Below are positions 8,756-17,414 of a stretch of DNA of 64,000 nucleotides, one piece after another. The translations under genes were made by a program, and so were the position numbers. The notes beneath the pieces are model-generated. The model was given only the letters and a program-made list of their open reading frames with translations. It had not been told where the DNA came from and did no database searches. The stretch's first letter is position 1. Each line of letters starts with the position of its first letter. The DNA comes from an uncultured Clostridia bacterium. Lineage in GTDB: Bacteria > Bacillota > Clostridia > Oscillospirales > CAG-272. The stretch covers positions 248,001 to 312,000 of the forward strand of contig CAOKAC010000002.1 in the NCBI GenBank assembly GCA_948466345.1, given 5' to 3'.

Positions 8756-10201
8756 CTATTTAAACTGCTCCGACAGCGCCGGGATCACCTGCCGTACCAT
8801 CCCATACAGCTCCGCATCGCTCATGGTAGTATTTCTGCCTGCTGCATACTGGGCGTCAACCAGCTCTTTGATCTTCATCACTGCACTGCTGCGCTTGCCA
8901 TAGGTTTTATCAATCCCCTTCTCTTCCAGCTGGGCATTCAACCAGTGCGCAATCCCTGCAAGACCGCTATGCGCGTCAATGGCTACAGACGCCGGCCGAT
9001 TCAGAATCAACTGTGTGTTGAATATATTATAGATTTCTTCATCCTTGAGCAGGCCGTCTGCGTGGATACCCGCCCGGGTAACATTAAAATCATGCCCCAC
9101 AAAAGGCGTACGCGGCGGGATCTCATATCCGATCTCATTTTCAAAATACCGTGCAATCTCTGTAATGATGGTAGGATCCATGCCGTCCAGCGTTCCCCGC
9201 AGAGACGCATATTCCATCACCATAGCTTCCAGGGGGCAGTTACCGGTACGCTCCCCGATTCCCAGCAAGGAACAGTTGACACTGGATGCACCGTACAGCC
9301 ACGCCGTAGCCGCATTGGGCACTACTTTATAAAAATCGTTGTGGCCATGCCATTCCAGCATAGATGAGTCGATGCCTGCATAATGCATCAATCCATAAAT
9401 GATCCCGGAAACGCTCCGCGGCAGAGCGGCGCCGTGATAGGTAACGCCGTAACCCATGGTATCGCAGGCCCGGATTTTTACCGGAATGCCCGCAGCCTCG
9501 CCAAGCTTGCGCAATTCGTTTGCAAAAGGCACCACAAAGCCATAGAAATCCGCCCTTGTGATATCTTCAAAATGGCAGCGGGGGCGGATACCCATCTCCA
9601 AAATTTCTTGAACCACCCCAAGATATTTGTCCATCGCCTTAGCACGGGTCAGGCCCATTTTATTATAAATATGATAATCGCTGCAGGACACCAGAACGCC
9701 GGTTTCCTTGATACCCAGACTTTTTACCAGTTGGAAATCCTGGGTAGACGCCCGGATCCAGCTGGTAATCTCCGGAAACGTATATCCAAGGTCCATGCAG
9801 CGTGCCAGGGCCTCTCTGTCCTTTTCCGTATATACAAAAAACTCTGTCTGCCGAATCAGCCCCTTTGGCCCGCCAAGCTTGTGCATCATAGTAAACAGAT
9901 CCACAATCTGATCCACCGTAAATGGAGCCCGTGACTGCTGTCCGTCTCGGAACGTAGTATCTGTAATCCAGATTTCGTCCGGCATGCTTATCGGTACATA
10001 TCGATGGTTGAAGGATACCCGGGGGACTGCGTCATAGCTGTATAGCTGCCGGTACAGATACGGGGTTTCCCGGTCCTGCAGGGAATAATGATGCACACTT
10101 TGCTCAATCAGGTTGGTTACTTCAGAAAACTCAATCTTACCGTCCCGGTCACCGTTTACATCGTGAAACCGCTTCGTCTTCTTCTTTGTTTCTTTCTGCA
10201 C
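8756..10201 (-). CDS. Probable citrate (Re)-synthase, HMGL-like family, with N-terminal EF-hand loop
   Basis: TIM-barrel Claisen-condensing enzyme of the isopropylmalate/homocitrate synthase superfamily. The sequence resembles the anaerobe family that includes Clostridium kluyveri Re-citrate synthase, which makes citrate from oxaloacetate and acetyl-CoA. Motifs are DTTFRDGQQSR (instead of the DTTLRDGEQ typical of LeuA), EWHGHNDFY with two metal-ligand His, and NCSLLGIGERTGNCPLEA. There is no leucine-binding regulatory domain, which argues against LeuA. Residues 16-27 (NGDRDGKIEFSE) fit an EF-hand calcium loop, placed before the catalytic region. The start is a GTG at 10201 preceded by GGAGGG. 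It is monocistronic under its own promoter. Substrate assignment is by family resemblance only. Confidence 0.7.
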   Translation of the reverse strand: MQKETKKKTKRFHDVNGDRDGKIEFSEVTNLIEQSVHHYSLQDRETPYLYRQLYSYDAVPRVSFNHRYVPISMPDEIWITDTTFRDGQQSRAPFTVDQIVDLFTMMHKLGGPKGLIRQTEFFVYTEKDREALARCMDLGYTFPEITSWIRASTQDFQLVKSLGIKETGVLVSCSDYHIYNKMGLTRAKAMDKYLGVVQEILEMGIRPRCHFEDITRADFYGFVVPFANELRKLGEAAGIPVKIRACDTMGYGVTYHGAALPRSVSGIIYGLMHYAGIDSSMLEWHGHNDFYKVVPNAATAWLYGASSVNCSLLGIGERTGNCPLEAMVMEYASLRGTLDGMDPTIITEIARYFENEIGYEIPPRTPFVGHDFNVTRAGIHADGLLKDEEIYNIFNTQLILNRPASVAIDAHSGLAGIAHWLNAQLEEKGIDKTYGKRSSAVMKIKELVDAQYAAGRNTTMSDAELYGMVRQVIPALSEQFK

Positions 10202-10242
10202 GCTCTGCCCTCCGTTCTGTTCTGTGCACTGTAATTTTATAT

Positions 10243-10271
10243 AGTATAATGCATATTTTGCATCGTGTCAA
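10243..10271 (-). promoter_or_regulatory. Promoter of the Re-citrate-synthase-like gene
   Basis: TTGACA (complement at 10266-10271), 17 bp, then TATACT (10243-10248). The predicted mRNA start is about 35 nt before the GTG start. Confidence 0.75.
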
Positions 10272-10335
10272 TAGCAATCATGCAAATCTGCATAGATTGA
10301 TTCATAAATATCCCTATTCGTGCAAAAATTATATT

Positions 10336-12192
10336 TCAATCCTGCAAAATTTCAGAAATTTCCGCAGCAATCTGCTCCGGTAGAAAGCCACACAAGCGAA
10401 AGAGACTTTCCAGATCTCCATGAGGCAGAAATCCCTCCACGCAGCGGATATGCACCGGCGGCATTCCCTGCCGGCATGCAAAATCTGCTGCTACTGCTTC
10501 TCCCACACCGCCGCTGCGTACACCCTCTTCCAACACATATACAAGAGCAGCGTCCTCGCATAGTGCTGCAATCTTTTCAAATTCCAGTGGCAGCAGACGC
10601 AGCAGCTTAACCACACGTACCTTACATGTACCCGCTAACTGTTGGGCAACGATGGCGGCATGGGCGGTAAGACGTCCGTATGTAAGAATCACCACATCTG
10701 CTGCGCGGTCCGCATCCGATATAGCAATATCCTGGTCCGCCGGAACAAACCGCGTTCGGTCATAGGAAATTTCTTCTCCCTTCGGATACCGTATCGCACA
10801 AAGCCCTTCTCCGGATATACATCGTTCCAGACAGTTTTTCAGCTCCTCATAGGTTTCCGGGGCATATAAAGTAACCCCTGGAATAGAAGAAAGGAGCGAC
10901 ACGTCAAAAACACCCTGATGGGTAATTCCATCTCCGGAAACAATGCCTGCCCGGTCAATGGCAATGACCGCATGAATATTCTGTATAGCCACATCCTCGC
11001 ACAGCTGGTCGAAAGCACGCTGCAAAAACGTGGAGTATACTGCATATACCGGCACGCTGCCGCCAATAGCAAGGCCTGCCGCAAAGGTTGTGGCCGCTTC
11101 TTCCGCAATTCCCATATCAAAAAAACGATTTGGAAACATATATTTAAAATTGGTCAGCCCCGTTCCCTTGTCCATAGCCGCAGTCACCGCCGCAATACGA
11201 AGGTTGTCCAGCGCCAGCGCACACAAATGACTGCCGAATACGGAAGAAAACGTGCGTCCAGGCGGCGTACACACTCCCTTTGCCGGATCAAAACCACCTG
11301 CAAAGTGGTACTGGGCCGGATGCTCTTCCGCCGGCGCGTAGCCCTTTCCCTTTAAAGTGATCATGTGAATAAGCGTACACCGGTCTTTGGTTTTGGCCTC
11401 CCGTAGCAGCAGCTCAATTTTTTTCTCGTCGTTGCCGTCCACAGGCCCCAAATAATACAGCCCCATATTCTCAAATAAATTGGTTTTCATAATATGGCGC
11501 TTAAAAAATTCTTTTATATGGTAGGCGCCCATAATCAGCCCCTCTCCAATATAGGGAAGCTTCCGAAGCGCCGTCTGCAGATGCCGCTTGAAGAAAAAAT
11601 ATCTACGTGAGGTGCGCAGCCGGGAAAAATGTCTGGACATGCCCCCCACGTTTTTGGAAATAGACATTTCGTTGTCGTTTAGCAGCACAATCAAACGCAC
11701 TCCCTCATCCGCACAGCAATTGAGGGTTTCATATACCATTCCGTTGGTAAAAGAGCCATCCCCCACAACCGCTACCGCGTAGCGGTCCGATCCCTCCATT
11801 GCCGCTGCACGGGCAATGCCTAAAGCTGCAGGCAGCGCACTACCGCTGTGTCCGGCGGTGAGCACATCGTGAGCGCTTTCTTCTCGGTTGGTAAAACCGG
11901 ATATGCCCCCAAACTGGCGAATAGTGTCAAAAGCCTCATATCGGCCGGTAAGCAGCTTATGGGCATAAGCCTGATGGCCCACATCAAACAAAATAGCATC
12001 CCTAGGGCTGTCAAATACCCGGTGCAGGGCGATGGTAGCTTCCACCATTCCTAAATTAGATGCCAAATGTCCCTCTGTTTCCGACACGCAGGACAAAATT
12101 TTCTCCCGGATCTCCGATGCGAGGTCGTTCAGCTGAGCCGGACCCATTCCCTGTAAATCCCTTGGAGAATGGATATTTTCTAGATATTTCAT
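10336..12192 (-). CDS. dxs: 1-deoxy-D-xylulose-5-phosphate synthase
   Basis: First enzyme of the MEP isoprenoid pathway; a TPP enzyme joining pyruvate and glyceraldehyde 3-phosphate. It has 618 residues, normal length. Visible are ETEGHLASNLGMVEATIALH, the GHQAYAHKLLTGR segment, the TPP-binding GDGSFTNGMVYETLN, and the transketolase-type pyrimidine domain with FPNRFFDMGIAEEAA and ASTFAAGLA-like strands. The ATG at 12192 overlaps the cinA stop in an ATGA arrangement, so the two are probably translationally coupled. A longer in-frame ORF upstream overlaps cinA and shows no family similarity, so it is not used. Confidence 0.95.
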   Translation of the reverse strand: MKYLENIHSPRDLQGMGPAQLNDLASEIREKILSCVSETEGHLASNLGMVEATIALHRVFDSPRDAILFDVGHQAYAHKLLTGRYEAFDTIRQFGGISGFTNREESAHDVLTAGHSGSALPAALGIARAAAMEGSDRYAVAVVGDGSFTNGMVYETLNCCADEGVRLIVLLNDNEMSISKNVGGMSRHFSRLRTSRRYFFFKRHLQTALRKLPYIGEGLIMGAYHIKEFFKRHIMKTNLFENMGLYYLGPVDGNDEKKIELLLREAKTKDRCTLIHMITLKGKGYAPAEEHPAQYHFAGGFDPAKGVCTPPGRTFSSVFGSHLCALALDNLRIAAVTAAMDKGTGLTNFKYMFPNRFFDMGIAEEAATTFAAGLAIGGSVPVYAVYSTFLQRAFDQLCEDVAIQNIHAVIAIDRAGIVSGDGITHQGVFDVSLLSSIPGVTLYAPETYEELKNCLERCISGEGLCAIRYPKGEEISYDRTRFVPADQDIAISDADRAADVVILTYGRLTAHAAIVAQQLAGTCKVRVVKLLRLLPLEFEKIAALCEDAALVYVLEEGVRSGGVGEAVAADFACRQGMPPVHIRCVEGFLPHGDLESLFRLCGFLPEQIAAEISEILQD

Positions 12193-13490
12193 ACTTTCCG
12201 CGCTCCCGCCTCTTTTGCTGCGCCAATAGCCAGCTGCATGGCTTTTCCGGACGCCAGCCGACGAATCCGTTCTCTGGTCAGACCACTGCGATAATGCTCC
12301 GTACAAGTTTGCACCTGTCCTCCCAACGCCGCACTGCAGGCCACAGCAAAGCAAACGGTACCCACAGGCTTTTCCGCAGTGCCCCCATCTGGGCCAGCGA
12401 TTCCGGTAACCGCCACGGCAATATCACATCCCAGTTTGGCGGCAGCGCCCACAGCCATTTGCGCAGCACAGGGTTCGGATACTGCCCCATGGGTATGTAA
12501 GATATCCGGGGACACGCCCAGCACGCCTGCCTTTACGTCGTTAGCGTAGGACACAATTCCCCCCTGTAAAACAGCTGATGCCCCCGGCAGAGCGGTAATT
12601 CGCTGACAAATCATGCCACCGGTACAGGATTCTGCTGTACCGAACGTCAAACCCTTTTCCAAAAAAACAGACAGCAGCGTACGCTCCACCACGGCCGCAG
12701 CCGCCTCGGGGGTATCCGTACAGGCAAAAATATATTTCCCCGCAGCAGTTTCCCGAACTTTCTCCGCAGTAGCGGCGCACATCGCCTTTGCCTGCGCTTC
12801 ATTCTCCGCACGGGCTGTAATACGGATGCGCACATCATCTTCTCCTGCATAGGGGGCGATGGTGGGGTTTTTCCCTGCGTCCATCATTTCCCGAAGTATA
12901 GACTCCGCCTCTCCTTCCCCAATGCCTGTCAAATGCAGATTTAGCGAATAAAACGTATTGGGCGACAGACGGGAAAGCCACGGCAGTACCGTCTCTTCAA
13001 ACATCAGTTTTAGCTCATGAGGCGGGCCTGGAAGCAACACGGCGTACTTTCCATTTTGCTGAATGCCGATTCCCGGCGCGGTACCCCAGCTATTTGTAAA
13101 CACAGTAGCGCCTACGGGCACCAAGCATTGCTTCAAATTGTTTTCTGTAAAGGAACGGCCCTTGGCATGAAAATAAGAAACGATGGCTTCTCTGGTAGGC
13201 GCATCCTCCTCCATAGGCAGAGAAAAATATGCTGCGACCGTCTCCTTGGTAATATCATCGCAGGTAGGGCCCAGACCTCCGGTAAGGATTACCAGTCCAC
13301 TGCGGCTGTATGCTTCCTGCAGCGCCTGTGTCAGGCGGCCAGCGTTGTCTCCCACCACCGTTTGACGATAGAGAGGGATACCCAGCTCAGCCAAACGACG
13401 AGCAAGATATGCGGTATTTGTATTGGTAATATCCCCGAGGAGCAATTCTGTTCCTACGGAAATGATTTCAGCAGAAATATAATTTTGCAT
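12189..13490 (-). CDS. cinA: CinA family nicotinamide mononucleotide deamidase-related protein
   Basis: 433 residues with the two usual CinA domains. The N-terminal MoaB/MogA-like COG1058 domain reads AEIISVGTELLLGDITNTN and ILTGGLGPTCDDITKE. The C-terminal CinA/PncC deamidase domain reads FGTAESCTGGMICQRITALPGAS and AVAVTGIAGPDGGTAEKPVGTV. The C-terminal domain hydrolyses NMN to nicotinate mononucleotide in the pyridine nucleotide cycle; the N-terminal domain is an ADP-ribose pyrophosphatase in studied members. The start is the ATG at 13490. A more upstream ATG (13541) falls at the predicted transcription start and is unlikely to be used. It is the first gene of the cinA-dxs transcript. Confidence 0.93.
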   Translation of the reverse strand: MQNYISAEIISVGTELLLGDITNTNTAYLARRLAELGIPLYRQTVVGDNAGRLTQALQEAYSRSGLVILTGGLGPTCDDITKETVAAYFSLPMEEDAPTREAIVSYFHAKGRSFTENNLKQCLVPVGATVFTNSWGTAPGIGIQQNGKYAVLLPGPPHELKLMFEETVLPWLSRLSPNTFYSLNLHLTGIGEGEAESILREMMDAGKNPTIAPYAGEDDVRIRITARAENEAQAKAMCAATAEKVRETAAGKYIFACTDTPEAAAAVVERTLLSVFLEKGLTFGTAESCTGGMICQRITALPGASAVLQGGIVSYANDVKAGVLGVSPDILHTHGAVSEPCAAQMAVGAAAKLGCDIAVAVTGIAGPDGGTAEKPVGTVCFAVACSAALGGQVQTCTEHYRSGLTRERIRRLASGKAMQLAIGAAKEAGARKV

Positions 13491-13545
13491 TCTATATTCA
13501 CGCTTTCCTGTTTTGGATATTTTTTGGCTGCTTTCACTCATATAT

Positions 13546-13574
13546 ATTATACACACAAACACTTACAGAATCAA
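13546..13574 (-). promoter_or_regulatory. cinA-dxs promoter
   Basis: TTGATT (complement at 13569-13574), 17 bp, TATAAT (13546-13551). The predicted start near 13539 leaves a leader of about 50 nt before the cinA ATG at 13490. Confidence 0.7.
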
Positions 13575-13599
13575 TAGAAAAAACCAGGAGCCATCTGCG

Positions 13600-13628
13600 T
13601 TGACATAGGACAGGGCACTCGGTATAAT
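13600..13628 (+). promoter_or_regulatory. feoAB promoter, perfect consensus
   Basis: TTGACA, exactly 17 bp, TATAAT. The expected transcription start (about 13635) is only about 8 nt before the feoA ATG at 13643, so the Shine-Dalgarno-like GGAGGG at 13629-13634 would lie upstream of +1. Confidence 0.8.
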
Positions 13629-13642
13629 GGAGGGTAGAAGCA

Positions 13643-13879
13643 ATGATACAAGCAAAGAGGCTGTTGGACTGTCAGACGGGAGACCGCTTCACCGTCTCTC
13701 AAATTCGGCTGGAGGAAAGCCTTTGCCATCGGCTGCAGGCACTGGGAATTGTCCCTGGATGCCAGATACATGTTCTTTATAAAAAGCGAATCGGCACCAT
13801 GGTGATACGCTGCCGGGGAGCGCGATATGCTCTGGGAGCAGGAGCCGCAAAGGGGATTGCAGGGGTAAGGGCTATATGA
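13643..13879 (+). CDS. feoA: FeoA iron transport accessory protein
   Basis: Small SH3-like cytosolic protein of 78 residues that helps FeoB-mediated Fe2+ uptake. Typical features are CQTGDRFTVSQI at the start, the L..LGIVPGCQIHV core, and the final IRCRGARYALGAGAAKGI strand. Its stop codon overlaps the feoB ATG as ATGA, so the two are translationally coupled. GGAGGG lies 8 nt before the ATG, but whether it is in the mRNA is doubtful given the promoter position. Confidence 0.93.
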   Translation: MIQAKRLLDCQTGDRFTVSQIRLEESLCHRLQALGIVPGCQIHVLYKKRIGTMVIRCRGARYALGAGAAKGIAGVRAI

Positions 13880-15678
13880 CAATTGCGTTTGCAGGCAATC
13901 CCAACTGCGGCAAGACAACCTTATTCAACGCATACACCGGCGCATCGCTGAAGGTGGCAAACTGGCCGGGTGTGACAGTAGAAAAAAAGGAAGGCACATA
14001 TACCTGTAACGGGCAGCAGCATACGTTGGTAGATCTGCCGGGAATGTATTCTCTTTCGACCTATACGATAGAGGAGCGGGTATCCCGCCAGTTTCTTTTA
14101 TCCGGGGCGGCAGATGTGGTTATAAACGTAGCGGATGCATCCTGTCTTTCCCGTAGCCTGTATCTTACGCTCCAACTAATAGAGGCGGAACGCCCTGTAG
14201 TACTGGCGCTCAATATGATGGACATATTAAAAAAGCGGGGGCAGCGGTTGGATTTAGAGCATCTGTCGCAGCTTTTGGGGATTCCTGTAATTCCTGTCTG
14301 TGCCCGCCGGCGGGAGGGCATATCCGCTTTAATAAAAAAGGCCCTTTGTGCAGATACAGTCCAACAAAATCCAGTCCCTCCCTTCTCTCATATACCGGCC
14401 GAGGAGCGGTTTGCATGGATTGAATTTGTCGTCGATGCCTGTCTTACCGGCCGCCGCCGCGCAGCCCGCACCGACCGGGCAGACGCCCTGCTGCTCCATC
14501 CCCTTTGGGGAACTTGTATCTTTTTTATCATTATGGCTGCGGTATTTCTTGTGACATTTTCGCTGGGTGACTTAGCAAAAGCACCTTTGGAATTTGGACT
14601 GGACCGACTGTGTTCTGCTGCAAGACAAGGGCTAGACGCCTTGTGTACCACCCCGTGGCTCATTTCCCTGATCGTAGACGGTATCTTATCTGGTGTAGGC
14701 AGCATTCTTACCTTTTTGCCCAATATTATCCTGTTATTTTTTGCCCTGTCCCTTCTGGAGGACAGCGGGTACATGGCCAGGGTAGCATATATTATGGATG
14801 GAATTATGGGATCGCTGGGACTATCCGGCAGAGCGTTTCTCCCTATGCTCCTTGGAATGGGCTGTACCGTGCCCGCCGTTATGGCAAGCCGTACCCTGGA
14901 AACGCGTCGGGACCGGCTGCGGGTAATTCTGATTACCCCCTTTATGTCCTGCAGCGCGCGTCTGCCGGTTTACATACTTCTTGCCGGTGCATTTTTCGGG
15001 AAATATGCTTCCCTCGCCGCCCTGTCTATGTACGGAATCGGTTTGCTTACCGCCGCCGCTATGGCCTGGTTTACGAAAAATGTAGGCAAAAAGGAAAAGC
15101 AAGCGCCCCTGGTGCTGGAACTGCCCGACTACAAGGCACCTTCCCCCCGTACGGTCATTTTATATGTTTGGGAGAAAATCCGAGATTATCTCACCCGGGC
15201 AGGCACCACGATTTTTCTGGCGTCTATTCTATTATGGATTTTGCTGCATGTAGGGCCCAGCGGTTTTGTTTCTTCCATGGAAAACAGCTTTGCAGCTTGG
15301 GTCGGACAAAAAATCGAACCCCTGCTGGTCCCCTGCGGGCTTGGGATGTGGCAAATTGCCGTAGCGCTTATCGCCGGGATCGCTGCAAAGGAAGTGGTGA
15401 TTTCTTCTTTGGCAGTGCTGCTGGGCATCTCGAATATTTCTTCTGCCGCCGGAATGGATGCGCTTCGGTCTGTTCTGGCAGCTTACGGATTCGGTCCGAT
15501 AAATGCATACGCCCTGATGGTGTTTGTACTGCTTTATATTCCCTGTGCGGCCGCGCTGGCAACCATTTGCAGCGAAACAAAAAGCCGTCTGTGGACAGCG
15601 GGGGCAGCGGCATTGCAGATTGGCGCAGCATGGATCTTGTCTGCGCTGGTCTACCAGATAGGAAGTCTATTTTTATAA
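13876..15678 (+). CDS. feoB: FeoB ferrous iron transporter
   Basis: Inner-membrane Fe2+ transporter with an N-terminal G domain, 600 residues. G1 is GNPNCGKTTLFNAYTG (residues ~6-21), G3 is DLPGMYSL, and G4 is NMMD; the G2 threonine lies in PGVTVEKKEG. The rest is a polytopic membrane region with two Gate motifs, including LPMLLGMGCTVPAVMASRTLE and the PFMSCSARLPVY segment. It is shorter than the ~700-800 residue FeoBs because the linker is compact. A second, different FeoB is present at the window's right edge. Confidence 0.95.
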   Translation: MTIAFAGNPNCGKTTLFNAYTGASLKVANWPGVTVEKKEGTYTCNGQQHTLVDLPGMYSLSTYTIEERVSRQFLLSGAADVVINVADASCLSRSLYLTLQLIEAERPVVLALNMMDILKKRGQRLDLEHLSQLLGIPVIPVCARRREGISALIKKALCADTVQQNPVPPFSHIPAEERFAWIEFVVDACLTGRRRAARTDRADALLLHPLWGTCIFFIIMAAVFLVTFSLGDLAKAPLEFGLDRLCSAARQGLDALCTTPWLISLIVDGILSGVGSILTFLPNIILLFFALSLLEDSGYMARVAYIMDGIMGSLGLSGRAFLPMLLGMGCTVPAVMASRTLETRRDRLRVILITPFMSCSARLPVYILLAGAFFGKYASLAALSMYGIGLLTAAAMAWFTKNVGKKEKQAPLVLELPDYKAPSPRTVILYVWEKIRDYLTRAGTTIFLASILLWILLHVGPSGFVSSMENSFAAWVGQKIEPLLVPCGLGMWQIAVALIAGIAAKEVVISSLAVLLGISNISSAAGMDALRSVLAAYGFGPINAYALMVFVLLYIPCAAALATICSETKSRLWTAGAAALQIGAAWILSALVYQIGSLFL

Positions 15679-15691
15679 AGGAAGGATAAAA

Positions 15692-16177
15692 ATGTATACA
15701 TATTTCTATAAGGAATGCCCGATAGGACCCCTATGGATCTTTTCTGACGGAGAGGCAATCTGCGCAGTACACCTGGAAAAGGATGGCCCTCGCCCCAGCA
15801 CCGCGGAAAAACCAGATGATCTATGTCACCGCTGTGCCATGCAGCTACGGGAATATTTTGCAGGAGAGCGAAAAGCCTTCGATTTGCCGCTGAAGCTGCA
15901 GGGGACAGACTTTCAAAAAAAGGTGTGGAACGCGCTGCTGCAGATTCCCTACGGCACTACGGTAACCTATGGGGATCTAGCCGCATTAGCGGGCCATCCC
16001 AAGGCTGCAAGGGCGGTGGGAACCGCCCTTCGAGGCAATCCCCTTTGGCTGCTTATCCCCTGCCATCGTGTAGTAGGCGCAACAAATCTAGGCGGCTACG
16101 GCGGGCCGCAGGGTGCGCCCATCAAACAGTGGCTGTTAAAACTGGAAGGCGCTCTGGGCGAACCAGAAAGGGATTAA
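15692..16177 (+). CDS. ogt: Methylated-DNA--[protein]-cysteine S-methyltransferase
   Basis: Suicide repair protein that removes methyl groups from O6-methylguanine in DNA, 161 residues. The acceptor cysteine is in LIPCHRVVG. The helix-turn-helix DNA-binding part reads GTTVTYGDLAALAGHPKAARAVG. A short Ada-like N-terminal domain (YFYKECPIGPLWIFSDGEAICAV) precedes it. It starts 13 nt after feoB with AAGGAAGG before the ATG, so it may be read from the feo promoter. Confidence 0.94.
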   Translation: MYTYFYKECPIGPLWIFSDGEAICAVHLEKDGPRPSTAEKPDDLCHRCAMQLREYFAGERKAFDLPLKLQGTDFQKKVWNALLQIPYGTTVTYGDLAALAGHPKAARAVGTALRGNPLWLLIPCHRVVGATNLGGYGGPQGAPIKQWLLKLEGALGEPERD

Positions 16178-16196
16178 GAAATTCACAGTTTGTCCG

Positions 16197-16225
16197 TTGC
16201 AATGCGCAGCACAGCGTGGTATACT
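16197..16225 (+). promoter_or_regulatory. Promoter of the yhaO-yhaN-type operon
   Basis: TTGCAA, 17 bp, TATACT. The predicted start is about 35 nt before the nuclease gene. Confidence 0.65.
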
Positions 16226-16265
16226 TATACTAATTATTTCTACAATCAGAAAGGGAGCGCCTCCC

Positions 16266-17390
16266 ATGAAAATACTCCATACCGGCGATATCCATCTGGA
16301 CAGCCCCTTTGCAGGACTTTCCCCTGACGCTGCCCGACAGCGGCGCAGCGACCTGCGCGCGGCCTTCTCCGATATGATTGCCTTTGCCCGGCAGCAAGCG
16401 GTAGACCTTGTACTAATCGCCGGGGATCTGTTCGATAAAATTTATGTGACTCGAGACACTATCGCGCTGCTGTGCAGAGAATTTGCATCGCTGCATTGTC
16501 CGGTGGTTATTGCTCCGGGAAACCACGATCCAGCAGACGATAAAAGCATCTGGAACAAAAAAATTTTTCCGGAAAATGTTTATGTGTTTACCACAGCAGA
16601 GCTCTCCTGCTTTTCCTTTGACACACTGCATTGCTGTGTATACGGATACGCGTTTGAAAGTGCTTCTCTGCACATATGCCCTTTAGAAGGACAGGCAGTG
16701 AAGGATCCCACAAAAATCAACATTCTGTGTGCGCATGGAGACGCTACCTCCCCCATAAGTACATATGGACCTTTGCCCTCCGGAGCGCTGGAATCCTTTG
16801 GCGCAGACTACTGCGCGCTTGGGCATTTCCACAATCCGGAAAACGCCACCGCCGCTTTGACTGTACCAGGAGCGTATTGCGGCTGTCTGGAAGGCCGAGA
16901 CTTTGGCGAAACAGGCGTCAAAGGTGCTGTTCTGATCACTTTGGAAAAAGAAGGAGAGGGCACCGCGCTGGATTGGAAGCGGATCCGTTTCTGCCGTAAG
17001 GTTTACGAACAGCGCACCCTGCAGCTGGACGGCATGGCAGAACAGGCCGATGTGGAATCCGCCCTGCGGGCTCTCCTCCAGGAAACCGGGTTTGGTGCAG
17101 ACGTTCTGCTCCGGGTCACCCTGACAGGAAGCATCGACCCTAGCTTGTCTATAGATACAGACGCCCTGACAGCAATCGAAAAAAACCTGGCGGCACTAAA
17201 AATCCGGGATGCAACTATGCCCACATGGAACGCCCAATTTCTGCAAAATGACCAGGGAATCCGAGGAGAGGTGTACCGGCTGCTGCTGTCAAAATTGGAA
17301 GATGCGGACCCGGCAGTACGGGAAACAGGCCGCAGTGCGTTGCGATATGCAATGGCAGCGCTGTCCGGGGAAGAACTTCCTACTCTGTAA
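16266..17390 (+). CDS. SbcD/YhaO-like DNA repair exonuclease
   Basis: Metallophosphoesterase nuclease of the Mre11/SbcD superfamily, 374 residues, closest in layout to YhaO. The metal-binding motifs are MKILHTGDIHLDSPF, LIAGDLFDK, APGNHDPADDK, CAHGDA and CALGHFHNPE. AAAGGGAG precedes the ATG at 16266; the longer in-frame ORF has no such site. It is followed 24 nt later by the matching AAA-type ATPase, so the pair probably forms an ATP-dependent nuclease acting on DNA ends. Confidence 0.9.
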   Translation: MKILHTGDIHLDSPFAGLSPDAARQRRSDLRAAFSDMIAFARQQAVDLVLIAGDLFDKIYVTRDTIALLCREFASLHCPVVIAPGNHDPADDKSIWNKKIFPENVYVFTTAELSCFSFDTLHCCVYGYAFESASLHICPLEGQAVKDPTKINILCAHGDATSPISTYGPLPSGALESFGADYCALGHFHNPENATAALTVPGAYCGCLEGRDFGETGVKGAVLITLEKEGEGTALDWKRIRFCRKVYEQRTLQLDGMAEQADVESALRALLQETGFGADVLLRVTLTGSIDPSLSIDTDALTAIEKNLAALKIRDATMPTWNAQFLQNDQGIRGEVYRLLLSKLEDADPAVRETGRSALRYAMAALSGEELPTL

Positions 17391-17414
17391 CAGGCCAGAA
17401 AGGCAAATAATGTT

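Noticed and set aside
8756..10201. Reading as 2-isopropylmalate synthase (leuA)
   Set aside because: DTTFRDGQQ in place of DTTLRDGEQ, no C-terminal leucine-binding domain and no leu genes nearby; the Re-citrate-synthase-like family fits better.
14610..15689. Alternate plus-strand frame of 359 codons within feoB
   Set aside because: The feoB frame carries the transporter motifs; the alternate frame has no domain or ribosome site.
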